A stretch of DNA of 64,000 nucleotides from Megascapheus bottae (GCA_024803745.1 JANJXV010000013.1:34550001-34614000); one strand, 5' to 3'. Shown: positions 11,407 to 23,176, numbered from the stretch's first letter. Program-made: numbers and translations. The notes: generated by a model from the letters alone, not told the origin.

Positions 11407-11564
11407 TCATTCTCCACCTATTTATCACTCCTTTCCCACCCCTAATCCACAACTATTAGTCATTTTTACTGTCTCCATCATTTAACTAACTAAAGTATGA
11501 TATATTTGGTTTTTTTTTCCATGATTGACTAGCTCCATTGCATTTAGATCAATGCATTTAGAAA

Positions 11565-11680
11565 TGTCCTAGCAAAAGGGCATGGTAGAAGAAAGCTGAT
11601 CAGCCAATGGCAGCCAGAAAGGGAAGGGAGGAAAGGATAAGAGGAGCCACAAAGAAGAGATAGCCCTTCAAAGAAACACT
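11565..11680 (-). mobile_element. MaLR-type LTR, left fragment
   Basis: Antisense MaLR-like sequence: agggcatggtagaagaaagc, then ccaatggcagccagaaaggg and tagcccttcaaagaaacact. The same element resumes at 12537 after the L1 plus SINE insertion, so it was present before both. Confidence 0.55.
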
Positions 11681-12286
11681 TTGCATGCCCCTCAGTAGAT
11701 GATTGGATCAACAAGATGGGATATTTATACACAATGGAATTCTATGCTACTATCAGAAAGAATGATATTGCCCCATTTGTAAGGAAATGGAAAGACTTGG
11801 AAAAAATCATATTAAGTGAAGTAAGCCAGACTCAAAGAACACAGGTTCAATGGTTTCCCTCATTTGTCATAATTAGTATAACCTTGGACTCTCCTAGCAG
11901 AGGATTACAATAGGGCAAAACCTAGATACATTAGGCCATATAGGATGAGGCTAAATAAAAAGGACCTCCAGGATATGGAAACAAGATCCATATAATGTGT
12001 GATTGATTTTCTTATTGTACTGTGTTATTTCTCATCTCTTTTGTTGTCCCTTGTTTATCTCATATTGTTATGTTACCTTGTTATCTGGTGTATTATATAT
12101 ATGTTTATTTGTTTATTTGAAATAGGATAGGGGAGGGGGGAAGCAAGATGAGGGGAGGGGTGGGGGAGGGAAATGGGGACAAAAACATGAGAAAGGGTAG
12201 CAATGTTTGTGAAGTAATGTACCTTCTATCTGGCAAATATAATGCAACCCTTTTATTAATTACAATTGTTTTTTTTTAAAAAGGAA
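11681..12286 (+). mobile_element. L1 3' end, type A (ORF2 tail and 3' UTR)
   Basis: 5'-truncated sense L1. It starts inside ORF2; the frame at 11716 reads MGYLYTMEFYATIRKND and RKWKDLEKIILSEVSQTQR, the conserved ORF2 C-terminal end. A G-rich polypurine 3' UTR (gataggggaggggggaagca) and ttattaattacaattg follow. The direct repeat aaagaaacact (11670-11680 and 12526-12536) encloses this L1 together with the SINE in its tail. Confidence 0.88.
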
Positions 12287-12288
12287 TT

Positions 12289-12469
12289 GGACCGGGAGTT
12301 TGGCCTAGTGGTAGTGCTTGCCTAGCATGCATGAAGACCCTGGTTCGATTCCTCGGTACCACATACATAGAAAAAAGCCAGAATGGTGTTGTGGCTCAAG
12401 TGAAAGAACTCTGGCCTTGAGAAAGTCCAAGAACAATGCTCAGACCCTAAGCTCAAGCCTAAACTGGCC

Positions 12470-12500
<31 letters not shown>

Positions 12501-12525
12501 CAGAGAGATTGCAAAAAAAAAAAAA
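12289..12525 (+). mobile_element. IDL-Geo SINE with hexanucleotide tail
   Basis: Sense copy inserted in the A-rich tail of the preceding L1. The Geo module is followed by GAGAGA/GACAGA units (12470-12508) and a second A run, so the tail has turned into a small microsatellite. Open frames of 88 and 96 codons over 12318-12612 are products of this SINE. Confidence 0.88.
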
Positions 12526-12536
12526 AAAGAAACACT

Positions 12537-12735
12537 GCAGTTGCCCACTTCTATCTAGCCCAGCCTCATCACCTAACCTTCTAACAGCCCCATTCAGCCA
12601 TTCATTTATCACTGGATTAGTCCGTGGAGATCAGCACCCTTATGATCCAAGCATCTCTTATTAGTACCAACAGCTAGGAACAAAGCCTGCAGTACATGAT
12701 CCTTGGGGCTATTTTGTCTCCAAACTATAACAAGA
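12537..12735 (-). mobile_element. MaLR-type LTR, right fragment
   Basis: Continuation of 11565-11680: cacttctatctagcccagcc, acagccccattcagccattc, atcactggattagtccgtgg, then ccttggggctattttgtctc and ccaaactataac. The block order matches rodent MaLR LTRs in reverse complement. Confidence 0.6.
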
Positions 12736-12925
12736 ATTACCATTACATACCTTATAGTAAAAGTCACTAGAGTAAGATAGAAGACAGACTTCAGTGTGAA
12801 GGCAAAAGAATCCTGTAGTCTGAGAAGATTGAGGGGAACAAGAATTTTGAGAGAATAATTAATAATGCTCAATGTACTGAGCAATGAATATAAAGTCAAG
12901 ATGAAAATCCATTGCATTTGTCAAT

Positions 12926-13154
12926 AAGAAAATCATAGGTGGGCCGGGAGTTTTGCCTAGTGGTTAAAGTGCTTGGCTAGCATGCATGAAGACCCGAGTT
13001 TGATTCCTCGGTACCACATACATAGAAAAAAAAAGCCGGAAGTGGTGCTGAGGCTCAAGTGGTAGAGCTCTAGCCTTGAAAAAGTCCAAGAACAGTGCTC
13101 AGGCCCTGAGCTCAAGCCCAGGACTGGCCAAAAAAAAAAAGAAAATCATAGGTG
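12926..13154 (+). mobile_element. IDL-Geo SINE with intact TSD
   Basis: Body at 12942-13138. The flanking 16-bp repeat aagaaaatcataggtg is perfect on both sides (12926-12941 and 13139-13154). The tail is a short A run. Confidence 0.93.
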
Positions 13155-13252
13155 AGCGCTGGCCCAGACGTTTCAGAAATAGAGTACAGAACCTAATTAT
13201 CTGTATTTGCTTAAGACTGAGTGGATTTTGCAATTAAAAAGTAAATAATTTC

Positions 13253-13482
13253 CAGGTGCCAGTGGCTCTTGTCTGTACTCCTAGGTACTCAGGAGGCTAA
13301 TATCTGAGTATTGTGATTTAAACCCAGTCCCAACAGGAAGAGTCCAAGAGACTCATCTCCAATTGGCCACAAAAAGCCAGAAGCCAAAAGTGGACCGGTG
13401 GTCCCAGTGGTAGAATGCTCGTGTTGTGTAAAATTGCTCAGGGACAGCACCTAGGCCTTGAGTTCAGGCTTTAGGACTGGGC

Positions 13483-13483
<1 letters not shown>
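13253..13483 (+). mobile_element. B1-Geo composite SINE
   Basis: Head ccaggtgccagtggctcttg is 7SL/B1-like, followed by aggtactcaggaggctaata. The Geo-like tail is gtggtcccagtggtagaatg ... cttgagttcaggctttagga. Its 3' end runs straight into the CA repeat. Confidence 0.8.

Positions 13484-13556
<73 letters not shown>
13484..13556 (+). repeat. (CA)n microsatellite
   Basis: About 72 bp of nearly pure CA dinucleotides at the 3' end of the preceding SINE, probably grown from its tail. The Val/Cys-rich open frame at 13464-13673 is an artefact of this repeat. Confidence 0.97.
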
Positions 13557-13558
<2 letters not shown>

Positions 13559-14682
13559 TTGGAAATGGGTTAAGGGGTTGAGGAAGTAGAGAAAACAAGT
13601 ATCTGTTCCAGGTTCTTAAGTTTAAAGGAAAGAGATACAAATAAGAGGCGGTCTTGGATGGATCATTTTTCAATTCCTTTGCTTTTTTTCCCCACTTAAA
13701 AAATATATAAATTCATTTTCATGAACTCATGTTAAACGTTTTATTCTATAATTATCATTTGTGATACTTTGTTTAGTAAGAAATACTTTAAAGAATCAAA
13801 AATGCCTTTGAATCAATCAAAATATGAATACTAAGTCTGTAGTTTCAATAACTGCACAATATTTGAAGCATTTATGACAGAAATATATAAGACCACGACT
13901 GAATAAAAAAAAGAAGTTGACAGCATATTGGATAAGTGTGAGATATCTTAACAAATGATTTTTAAATGAGGCCATCTGTGAAAGCTTGCTGATGCTCTGA
14001 ATGTGGAGCAAGAGGTTATTTATGTTTTCATGCAAATCAGGCTCTAACCAAAATACTCTGAAAAAAAAACAGATGCCTTACAGAAATTCATTATTCCTAA
14101 AAGAATCACAGCCCTCTAAATATTAGCATCTATTCCTACCAAGAATGATATTATGTTAATAGTGTTTGAAATCATGAATGTAAAATTACTGTATTATTAC
14201 TGTAATGCAAGTAATGGTTTCTTCCTATCCCCATCTCCATCTTCCCTACCCAGGAGAAACATGCTTGCTTACCATGAACAATTTTCTACTTATTTAGCCA
14301 AAAATAATTGACCTTTGAAAGTCATAACAGAAGTACTTGAATTCAAACTAAGATAAACCTAATCCTTCAAGGTGTTTTCTCCTGTTTCTTTTTTTTTTTT
14401 TCAGACTAATAGTTCTTACCAGATATGGTGAAGCCGAGGATAGTTTTATAACAATCATATTCCATTAGTCCTCAAGATTTTATGTGATAAATAGGATAAA
14501 AAGGTATCATTTTGTATAATAATACTTAAAATCTAAAAAACATGGGCTTGGTCATAGTAAATACACTAATTTCTCTTTCAATAAATTCCAATAATATTAC
14601 TGTTTAAAAACCAATATGCATAGCCATTCCATAGTAAGGAATAAACACTGCAGAAGCAGTTACAGAGAATTTACCCACTTAG
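13557..14682. other. Single-copy stretch
   Basis: AT-rich with no recognised repeat or gene. A T run at 14389-14401 is the only simple tract of note. Confidence 0.45.
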
Positions 14683-14956
14683 ATTCTCTCATCTCTTTTG
14701 CTGTCCCTTGGTTATCTCATATTGTTACAGTATCTCACTTTGTTACCTGATATATCGGATATATTTGTATTTGGTTATTTGAAATTGGATAGGGAATGGG
14801 GTGGGGGTGGGGGGAGGGAAATGGGGACCAAGACATGTGAAAGGGTATCATGTATGGGAATTAATGCACCATCTATCTGGCAAATATCATGTAACCCTTC
14901 TATTAATTACAATAAAGAATATATGAAAAAAATAATAATAAATAAAATAATTTTAA
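14683..14956 (+). mobile_element. L1 3' end, type A variant
   Basis: Only the 3' UTR is present: ttggttatctcatattgtta, a G-rich block (gtgggggtggggggaggg), aagacatgtgaaagggtatc and tattaattacaataaag, then an AAT-rich tail. The variant 'catgtatgggaattaatgca' is shared with the short copy at 32885-33001. Confidence 0.88.
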
Positions 14957-15364
14957 CCCCCCCAAAAAACAACTAGTAAAACTCTTACTATCATAATCAG
15001 TATGAATTTGCATAACAAAATAAAATGCTTTTTGTTTTCAAAAAAAAAGATCCACTTGACTATGTATAAAAAAGCAGAGAAATGGATGAGGGTTAGAGAA
15101 CAAAATGAAAGGATTTCCTCTTTGAAATTTTCATCATTATTGGGGGAAAAATGAATTAGATATAACCTAAGATTTTTGTTTTCAGTACTTTAAGAAATTT
15201 TGTTATTTTTGTCAATTGGTGAAATGCTACAAAATCAAATTCTTCTAACATTATTAATGCCTTGCTTGGGGTTCACCGTAGTACTTTGGTGAGCTTTTAT
15301 GCATAGACTATCTTGTGCACTAATGAAAATATTTTTATTAAGATTTTTATGTCCCATGAGAGTA

Positions 15365-15965
15365 TTTTTAATTTAATTTTATTATCAGGGTGATGTACTG
15401 AGGGGTTTTATTTACATATGAAAGGTAGTGAGTACATTTCTTGTAAAACATTTTTACCCCTCCCTCATTTTTTCTCCCACTTCCCCTCCCCCCATGTTGT
15501 AACGTTCATTTCTAACAGTGTCTTGTGAGAATTACTGTTCCATTGCTTCACCCTTTGTCCTTTTCTCACCATTTTGTTGTTCCCCTTGGCTTCCCTATTT
15601 CAAATAAAAGTATACACAATACATCAGGTACCAAAATCAAATACAATGACAGCAGACAATAAACTATGAGGGTGGGGGGAGAAAGAAAGAAATAAAAAGA
15701 AATTTCAGCTGAAATGAAAAAAAAATGGTAAATAACTTCACATAGGAGGACATTAAGAACACAACCACAAAGAAAAACATCTTGTTTCCATATCCTGGAG
15801 TTCATTTCACTTAGCATCATCTTATATAGTCATATGTACATAGCTATTGAGCTATTGTGATCCCCTGCTAGGACAATCCTGCACGTATACTAATTATTAC
15901 AAATGAAGGAGGCCATGGAGCTTATGTTTCTTTGGTTCTGGCTTACTTCACTTAATATGATTTCA
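15365..15965 (-). mobile_element. L1 3' end, type B
   Basis: Antisense L1 with attttattatcagggtgatg at its 3' end, a C-rich block near 15480 and cttacttcacttaatatgat at the other end. 5'-truncated. The 84-codon frame at 15566-15820 is antisense noise. Confidence 0.85.
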
Positions 15966-16254
15966 AAAAGACATCAGTCCTTTCATTTTAATAGGGAAAT
16001 AAATGAGTTCCTATTCCATATTTCAAATTTTCTGTGAGAGTATTTTTAACTTCATTGAGCTCATATATCTTAATGCAGATAGACCATTTTTCCTTTCCAA
16101 ATGCTCTTTGAGTTGAAGTGTTTGTCAAAATGGAAGGGAAGAAGGACTGAAGAATTAAATATGTGAAAGCAACTAGCTGGCCTCTTAATTTTGATGGGAA
16201 AGCTGTAGCCACTAATTGCACCTTTCTGGTTGTAGATTCTGTACATAGTATGAC
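15966..16254. other. Unassigned spacer
   Basis: No recognised repeat. A 77-codon minus-strand frame (15988-16221) has no motif. Confidence 0.4.
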
Positions 16255-16440
16255 AGTGATTTAGAGTGAGGCTGTGCTGTCCAGTGACCTGACTTTGTAA
16301 GTTGGCTGTACTGCTTACTGGTTGTGAAGATCAGCAAATAGCCATTCTGCTTCAGTTTTCTTGCCTATTAAGTGAATATTAAAATAAAGTTGTGAAGATT
16401 GAATAGATTAATCTGCTTAAAAGATGTGAACTCTTGCCTG
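16255..16440 (+). mobile_element. MIR SINE
   Basis: Sense MIR-like order: ctgctta/ctggttgtgaag, then ctgcttcagttttcttgcct and ttgtgaagattgaatagatt. These correspond to the conserved core and 3' part. Confidence 0.65.
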
Positions 16441-16497
16441 TAGTGTTTTATATATAAAATTCTTCTGAATTCAATAAATGCCTGAATGTCTGTGCAA

Positions 16498-16575
16498 TTG
16501 GAGAGAGAGCGAGAGGGAGGCAGGGGCGGGGAGGGAGAGAGGGAAGGAGAAGAAGCAGAAGAGGTAGAGGGATTA
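16498..16575 (+). repeat. Purine-rich tract
   Basis: GA/GGA-rich, including a locally GC-rich patch (gggaggcaggggcggggagg). It lies directly upstream of a tandem SINE pair. Confidence 0.85.
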
Positions 16576-16579
16576 GGAG

Positions 16580-16950
16580 AGTTGAACTAGGGGTATGATC
16601 CTATCTCTTCAGGAAGCTGATATCTGAGGATCCCAGTCTGAAGCCAGCTCAGATGGAAAAGCCTATGAGATTATTATTTCCAAAAAAACTTTCCCAGAAA
16701 AGCTGGAATAGAAGCTGTAGCTCAAGAGCACCAGTGTTAAGTGAAAAATCTCAGGGATAGTTCCCAGGCTGAGATCTGAGGATCAAGGTTCAAAGCCAGC
16801 CAGGAAAGTCTGTGAAACTTCTTAATCTCCAATTAACTACCAAAAGAGTGAACTGTGGAGCTGTGTTGAAGTGGGAAAGCACTAGATTTGAGTAAAAGGG
16901 CTCAAAGACAAGACATAGACCCTGAGTTTATGCCCCAGGACCAGCACAAT
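16580..16950 (+). mobile_element. Two B1-Geo SINE remnants in tandem
   Basis: Two similar units in the same orientation. Each has an aggctgatatctgaggatcc-type B1 piece followed by an aactcc/ctccaattaactacc linker and a Geo-like tail. The junction is near 16770. The second unit ends in AAT/GAT trinucleotides (16945-16975). They could be two insertions or a duplication. Confidence 0.6.
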
Positions 16951-17189
16951 AATGATGGTGATGATGATGAAAATGAGTTGAGACTGATGGTTACGGTAGT
17001 GGGGTTTTTTTCACACAAACTAAGAAGCATGGTTTCGTTGCTTATGGAAATTTGACGTACTCATTAACAGACCATAATTCTACTCTTTATAGTCCTCTAT
17101 ATACCAGGGAAATGTTGATGGCTTCTGTGAACTTGAAGTAAAATTATGCTCCTCTTGTACAGGAAAGAAAAGAAAATAACTTTTACTTT

Positions 17190-17330
17190 CCATACATTGT
17201 CTCATTTAATGCTCAGAAAATTTTATCTATTTGAGAGACCTAAGACTAAGAAAATGCCATACACATGAACTGCTATCTGTTAGATAGCAAATCTAGAATC
17301 CAGTCAAAGCAACTGACTCAAGGACCATCT
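17190..17330 (-). mobile_element. Possible MIR SINE
   Basis: Weak antisense MIR-like pattern: cattgtctcatttaatgctc, then gacctaagactaagaaaatg and tagcaaatctagaatccagt. Diverged, so the call is tentative. Confidence 0.4.
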
Positions 17331-18228
17331 GTTTCCACCTCACTTTGTTGGCTATATTGCCAACATTTGGGGAAAATCCATTTCCCTTTCATTCTAGTCG
17401 TGGCAAATTAAGAGATATCTCTGCAACACTCCAGTCCATCTGCCTCACCTTTCTTCCAGTGAGTGCACACACTGTCAACACTCAAATGTTTGTTCATTAG
17501 CCAATCAAATACTTCTTTTCCCTAAAATGAAAACATACATTTTATACCTGTAATGTTGCCCTGACTTATTTGTGCTCAAACATGAACTGCTATGGCTTTA
17601 TGGGAAAGTAAAAATAGAATTTAATATATGTCATATGGTTATCCAAATTTAACATCTACCTTTTATAAAATAGACTACAAAGTCTAATTAATAATGAATC
17701 ATAATTCTACCAATTTTCTGTTTTTGTACTGATCTTATTTCTTTAAAGAAATAGCACTATGATTCTTGCCTTTGTCCAAAAACAATACCGTTTTTATCTG
17801 ATAATAACTTTCCTTAGAGAATAGGAAAGCCATATGAATAATGTCACCTATGATGATAATAAAGGTGATAATAATAAGTATTATCATGAGTAAAGGAATC
17901 ACATCATATGGAACTTTATTCAGAGAATTTTCAAAGTAATTTTAACACATCTTCTAAAATTTGATGTGTAGGTATATAAGAAGACTACTATTATTCGACT
18001 TAGCTAATTCACATTTTTAAACTCTTCCCATGTTTAGTTTATCTTTTTTTATTGCTATTGATCCTAGAAACTATCCACTGTTTCATCCATCCTTCTACCC
18101 ATATTCCTAGCTCTCTAGGCTCTACATTTATGTATATACTTATCCTCTTCTTTAGATATTTGTCTTGCTTTCCTTGTTGCACAAAGCAGAAGACTCTTCC
18201 ACTGTTTGTTTAGAAATAGTGTTTAGAA
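17331..18228. other. Single-copy stretch
   Basis: No recognised repeat, gene or RNA. AT-rich with ordinary complexity. Confidence 0.45.
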
Positions 18229-18441
18229 TAGTGTAACCTGGGCCGGGCCCTGGTGGCTCAAGCTTGTAGTCCTAGGGCAGGAAAGTCCTTGAAAGCCTTC
18301 TCTCCAGTTAACCCCCAAAAAACCATTGCTCAAAGTGGTAGAGCACTAGCCTAGAGCAAAATAGCTGAGGGTCAGCACTCAGGTGCTGAGTTCAAGCCTC
18401 GTGATTGACCAAAAAAAAAAAAAAAAGACTAGTCTAACCTG
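18229..18441 (+). mobile_element. B1-Geo SINE with short head
   Basis: Body at 18241-18429. The B1 head is internally deleted: gccctggtggctcaagcttg jumps to gcaggaaagtccttgaaag. The Geo tail is complete and ends in poly-A. The flanking 12-bp repeat tagtgtaacctg / tagtctaacctg (18229-18240 and 18430-18441) has one mismatch. Confidence 0.82.
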
Positions 18442-19249
18442 CAACTGTTACCTCATTTTACTTAGCCTCTTCTTTTAGACCCTGTACCAGTTGCTTTTTA
18501 AGTCTGTCTTGATTTACTTTCATATAAATACATACACGAATCTTAAGAGCTTTAGAAGCAGAACTAGAATTCAAATACACTTTAGATTCTAAACTTTTGC
18601 TGTGTGCATCACTGAAGAATAAATACATCATTCAACTACACTGCTTCACAATTTTCTACACTCCTAACCCTCTGTACAAACCCCCACTCTACCAGCAGGT
18701 ACCCACTCTTACAGGTGAGAATATGGACTCCTTGACAACAGTCACCAGCACATCTGGTGATAGCTCTACTGCCTCAGCATGGAACTCTGAAAGAAGTGTG
18801 CTTTTAAGACCTTGGTGAGACGGAGCAGGCATAGTTTGAAAACTCTCAGTAGGTGATTGACACAGCCTTCTATATGAGGCTATCAACAATCCAGAGTGCA
18901 ACACACTATTCTAAACACCTTTTTTTGTGTTGACACACTTAATTTTCATAGCAGCTGGTAAGATTAGATCTACTATTCTCTTTACTGATAAAGGATCAGC
19001 AGGGCTGAGAGGGTGAATGTCTGGTGTCTTGACAAACTTTTTCAAAGATGAACCCTCTATTTGGATCTGGTCTAGAAAACCATTTTTGTATAGCCACTTG
19101 GTTAAAGCTGTCTCATCATAACACTACTTCTCCCATTCCCATTCCTTTTGAATGGCATTTTCCTCACAAGCTGCTGAACAAATGTCCTAAGAAATATCTC
19201 TCCTAAAAAGGAAGGTTACATTTGAAACCACATCTGTTGGCCAGGATGT

Positions 19250-19460
19250 GTGCAGTATATAGTATTGAGGAATGCAAACTCTGGAACCTACCAACCCTGT
19301 CCCACCATGAATTTTGTTAATGGAAGCAAGTTTACCCTTTTTCTCCTCCATAAAATTAGTACAATAATAGTATTAACATCATGAGATGCCTGTGAAAACA
19401 AACAAAAAATAAATGCTGTATGTACCTAGTACAATAACTGAGGCCTAGTAAATATAACGC
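19250..19460 (+). mobile_element. MIR SINE
   Basis: Sense MIR: gcagtatatagtattgagga, aactctggaacctacc, then ctcctccataaaattagtac, tgagatgcctgtgaaaac and tacctagtacaataactgag. All parts are in order. Confidence 0.65.
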
Positions 19461-19517
19461 CTTCCTAGTGACACTTCAGCATGTAGTATCACATCCTTTT
19501 TCAAGGCCCCTTTTTGG

Positions 19518-19562
19518 TTTTTTGTTTTGTTTTGTTTTGTTTTGTTTGTTTTTTTTTCCCCC
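19518..19562 (+). repeat. (GTTTT)n and T run
   Basis: Five or so GTTTT-type units followed by a T run. Confidence 0.85.
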
Positions 19563-19639
19563 TTTTTGGTTCTTTTGTGGCTCTTTGCTCTCTTTTCTCT
19601 TTTGCTATTTAATCCATTACTCCAGAATTTATTTTAATT

Positions 19640-19841
19640 CTTAGCTTTTTTTTTTCCTAGTCTCCAGGCTTGAACTCAGGGCCTGAGAGCTGTCCTTGGT
19701 CTTTCTCAAGGCTAGAGCTCTACCACTTGAGCCACAGAACCACTTCCAGCTTTTTTCTATGTATGTGGTACCAAGGACTTGAACCCAAACCTTCGTGCAT
19801 GCTAGGCAAGCACTTTTACCACTAGGCCAAACTCCTGGCCG
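19640..19841 (-). mobile_element. IDL-Geo SINE
   Basis: Antisense copy with a T run, Geo module (aaggctagagctctaccact) and ID-like head (gctaggcaagcacttttacc, ending actcctggcc). Confidence 0.9.
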
Positions 19842-21625
19842 ATTTTAAGTCTTATTCACACCAAATACGATCCAGTGCCTCCCCAAACGTCTAGCTCTAA
19901 AAATCTTAACAGTAAATTGCATCTGCTTCTGGCATTTTGAATAACTCAACAAGGTAAGTTAGTTCAGATGATTGAAGTGATACAGTCTCAGGTGTATTTT
20001 GCTTTAGTTGATTACTCTTGAAGAATACTTAGGAATTCAGAACACAGCCAAAAATGAATTTCTTAATATTTACATTATGGTTTTTGAGACTGCTAATTCT
20101 TAAAGGAAATTATGTGAAAGGGGGTTTAAAGCCATGGTACACAAGTACTTAATTTTTTTTTAATCTGGGATAGTACTGTGGTAATTAATGCTTGTTTTAT
20201 GCAAACTAGACTATATCTGTTAACAGACACATTACTGTCAAGAAAATATTACTTGTCTTAATTATCAGTAATGAAGCAGGGATAAGCTGCTCACTTAGAT
20301 ATAATATATCTAATGACCTTTTCAGTTAGAGGTTGTGATGAAAGGTATCAGCTTCACAAATTATGCTTCATTCAGCTTCTGGCCTTTGTATGGATTAATG
20401 TTTTGTGGATGAGTTTTAAAGTCAGGCATAAATTGCATTGGTGTTTAAAATTGATTTAGTGTCTTCCTTTTAGTACATCATTTTCTCATTTAGAAAGCCT
20501 CACATTTATCCCCAAGCTTAAAAATATATAGTCTGTAGCAAATTTAGGATTGGCTTACTAACTGCCAATGTTTTTTAACCTAGAAAATGAAATAGTACAT
20601 ATATTTCCATTTGTCTTACCAAAGGACATATTTTATTATCTAAGCTTGTTTTTTCTAAATTTAAGACAATAGACACTATATTTATCGTGACCATTTTAAT
20701 ATGAATATTTGTAATAGCATTTTCTCTCATAAATTTTCTGGTGACACAAAGCTGGTTATTTTGAAAAATCCCTAATTATCCCTTACTGAGTAACATCCCA
20801 TACAATTGAAACAGCATCCAAAAACTCACAGATTTAGCCTTATTTATACAAGTAGAATAATTGCCACGTATTTTAAGTCCTGGGAAGTTGGCATGGGGTA
20901 GGGGAAGGCTGTAAAAAGGAGTTCTATGTGATAGGACAATGAAAGAAAAAGTGTTCAGCTGTTTATGAGGTAAGACATTTTATGACAAATCTTACTCAGA
21001 AGCCTAAAAAAGAAAGTTAATGAAACTGGAGCTACCCTGCTTAGATTGAAAAATTTCTGATGGAGAGTTTTGACGGAGCAGTGTAGATATTATGATCCTG
21101 ATGACTGTCGTAACATAGTTCACATATTAAAGTGGGAAAGAGTACAGACCGCTTTTTTCAGCCCCCTTAGGTTAAGAAAATTATAGTGTTTCTGAGTAAT
21201 GGAATCCTTTTCCCTAGTCCTTGTTCCCCAGACACCATAAGTAATGAATTTTGAAAAGTCAATTTAAAGAACAGTTCCTTAATCTTCATGTAGACAAAAG
21301 TAGGCCATGGCTTATCCAATTTCAAACATACAGTCAAATGTAGCTACTCTAACATGTTGATGCTTTACTTCTTGCTCCACTGCTTATTTTGGAAGAATGA
21401 AGAATGATGGTGCCAGTTCTCTGCTCTGGTTTTTCCAAAGAGCTAGGACCAAGAGCAGGAAGAACCAGTCAGCTAACAAGGCTTCCTGTGCTGTACTTAA
21501 ATTCATTATATAGCATTATGTTGCACCTCCTGTGCCTAATTTCTGTCATCCTTACATTTAAGTGAACATTTTCTTTGCAAAAAGCCTTCTCAGTTTCCTA
21601 ATTAGATCAAAATATATTATGTCTC
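19842..21625. other. Single-copy stretch, 1.8 kb
   Basis: No repeat or gene recognised. The part around 20380-20470 has ordinary complexity and could be conserved non-coding DNA, but nothing in the sequence alone proves it. Confidence 0.45.
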
Positions 21626-21702
21626 TCTTTGTGTGTTTGTGTTTATGTGTGTTTGTGTGTGTGTGCGTGTGTGTGTGCCCGCGCAGGTGCGTGTACATGC
21701 AA
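21626..21702 (+). repeat. (TG)n-rich tract with GC steps
   Basis: Alternating purine-pyrimidine run: TG units broken by tgcgtgtgtg, cccgcgcagg and tgcgtgtacatgc. Such alternation can adopt Z-DNA. The 61-codon frame at 21562-21747 is its translation product. Confidence 0.9.
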
Positions 21703-21794
21703 GTCCCACAGCCGACAAAAAAAAAAATTTTTCCCCTCAGGAATTAAATAAGCATTCTCATCTTTCATTTCTAAATAATCTCCTGGAGTTTTAA

Positions 21795-22012
21795 ATTTTT
21801 TCTGTCATGGAGCTTGAACTCTGGGCCTGGGTGCTGTCCCTGAGTATTTCAGTTCAAGGTTAGCACTCTACTCCTTGAGTTACAGTGCCACTTCCAGTTT
21901 TTCTGATGTTTAATTGGAGGTAAGAGTGCCCAGGCTGGCTTTGAACTATGATCTTTAGGTCTCAGCCTTCTGAGTAGCTAGGATTACAGGCATGAGCCTC
22001 CAGCACCCAACA
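21795..22012 (-). mobile_element. B1-Geo composite SINE
   Basis: Antisense copy: catggagcttgaactctggg, tagcactctactccttgagt, then gcccaggctggctttgaact, gagtagctaggattacaggc and cagcacccaac. Both modules are present. Confidence 0.85.
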
Positions 22013-22321
22013 TATATACTTTTAATAATTATTCACTCTTTAAAACTTTTGTATTTATCTAGAGGAATTTAGGATTTTATTTATCCTTAAGAAAACTCTC
22101 ACTTTTAACTCATGTAACCAATGGCCATGATGGAATTATTATCTACAATTGTAAAATGTTCAAACTTATTTATTTTTAAAAGAAGACTTAAATACAACTA
22201 CCTGAAACCTTCCAACAATGCATGATATTATTTTTATGTTGGAAATAACAGAAAGGGAAGTGAATTGAATGCAAATGCAAAGGATAAGGTAAAAGAAAAT
22301 GCTTTGCTTTAAAGACCATAT

Positions 22322-22496
22322 TTTTGTTGTTGTTGTTGTTTGTTTTGTTTTGTTTTGGGGGGGTCATGGGGCTTGAACTCTGAGCCTGGTCACTGTCTCT
22401 GAACTATTCAGCTCAAGGCTACCACCCAATCCCTTGAGCCTTAGCCCCACTTTCCATTTTCTAGTGGTTAATTGGAGATAAGAGTCCACATTCTTT
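22322..22496 (-). mobile_element. B1-Geo composite SINE, left fragment
   Basis: Antisense Geo side: (GTT)n/(GTTTT)n tail, gggtcatggggcttgaactc, taattggagataagagtcca. Interrupted by the L1 that starts at 22497. Confidence 0.85.
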
Positions 22497-23176
22497 TACC
22501 CAACCATCCAGAAACAAGGGCACACTAAATCCACTAGCACAACAATGTTCATTGCAGCACTGTTTACCATAGCAAAGATAATGGAACCAACCCAAATGCT
22601 CCTCAGTTGATGCCCCTCAATTGATGAGTGGATCAACAAGATGTGGTATTTATACACAATGGAATTCTATGCTGCTGTCAGAAAGAACAACATCGCCCAA
22701 TTTGTAAGGAAATGGAAAGACTTAGAAAAAATCATATTAAGTGAAGTAAGCCAGACTCAAAGGAACATAGGCTCAATGGTTTCCCACATTTGTCATAGTC
22801 AGTAGAAACCTTGGGCTCTCCTAGCAGAGATTTGCAATAGAGCAAAAACCAAGATACATAAGGCCATATAGTATGACACTAAATGAAAGGACCTCTAAGA
22901 TATAAAAACAAAAGCCATATAATGAGTGATTGTTGTCCTTAATGTACTATGTTATCTCTCATCTCTCTTGTTATCTGATATTGGATAAATGCGTATTTGG
23001 TTATTTGAAATTGGATAGGGAAGGGGAGAAAACAAGATGAGAGGTGGAGGTGGGGGGAGGGAAACGGGGACCAAGACATGAGAAAGAGTATCAATGTATG
23101 TGAAGTAATGCACCTTCTATCTGGTGAATATAATGTAACCCTTCTATTAATTACAATAAAAATATATGAAAAAAAA
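22497..23176 (+). mobile_element. L1 (type A) inserted in a SINE
   Basis: 5'-truncated sense L1 flanked by agagtccacattcttt (22481-22496) and agagtctcacattcttt (23177-23193), a TSD with one indel. The ORF2 remnant reads MFIAALFTIAKI, then PSIDEWINKMWYLYTMEFYA and RKWKDLEKIILSEVSQTQR, with an in-frame stop. Near 22604-22625 a short in-phase duplication (cctcagttgatg / cctcaattgatg) disrupts the frame. The 3' UTR has a G-rich polypurine block and tattaattacaataaaaata before the A tail. Confidence 0.93.

Noticed and set aside
8015..13154. Possible tRNA genes (good A and B boxes in several places)
   Set aside because: Each occurs inside an ID/IDL-Geo SINE with an A tail and often a TSD; none folds as a complete cloverleaf with a plausible anticodon arm.
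18597..18904. Two opposing frames of 71-73 codons with Ser/Thr-rich content
   Set aside because: No recognisable domain, no splice context and no repeat; probably chance.
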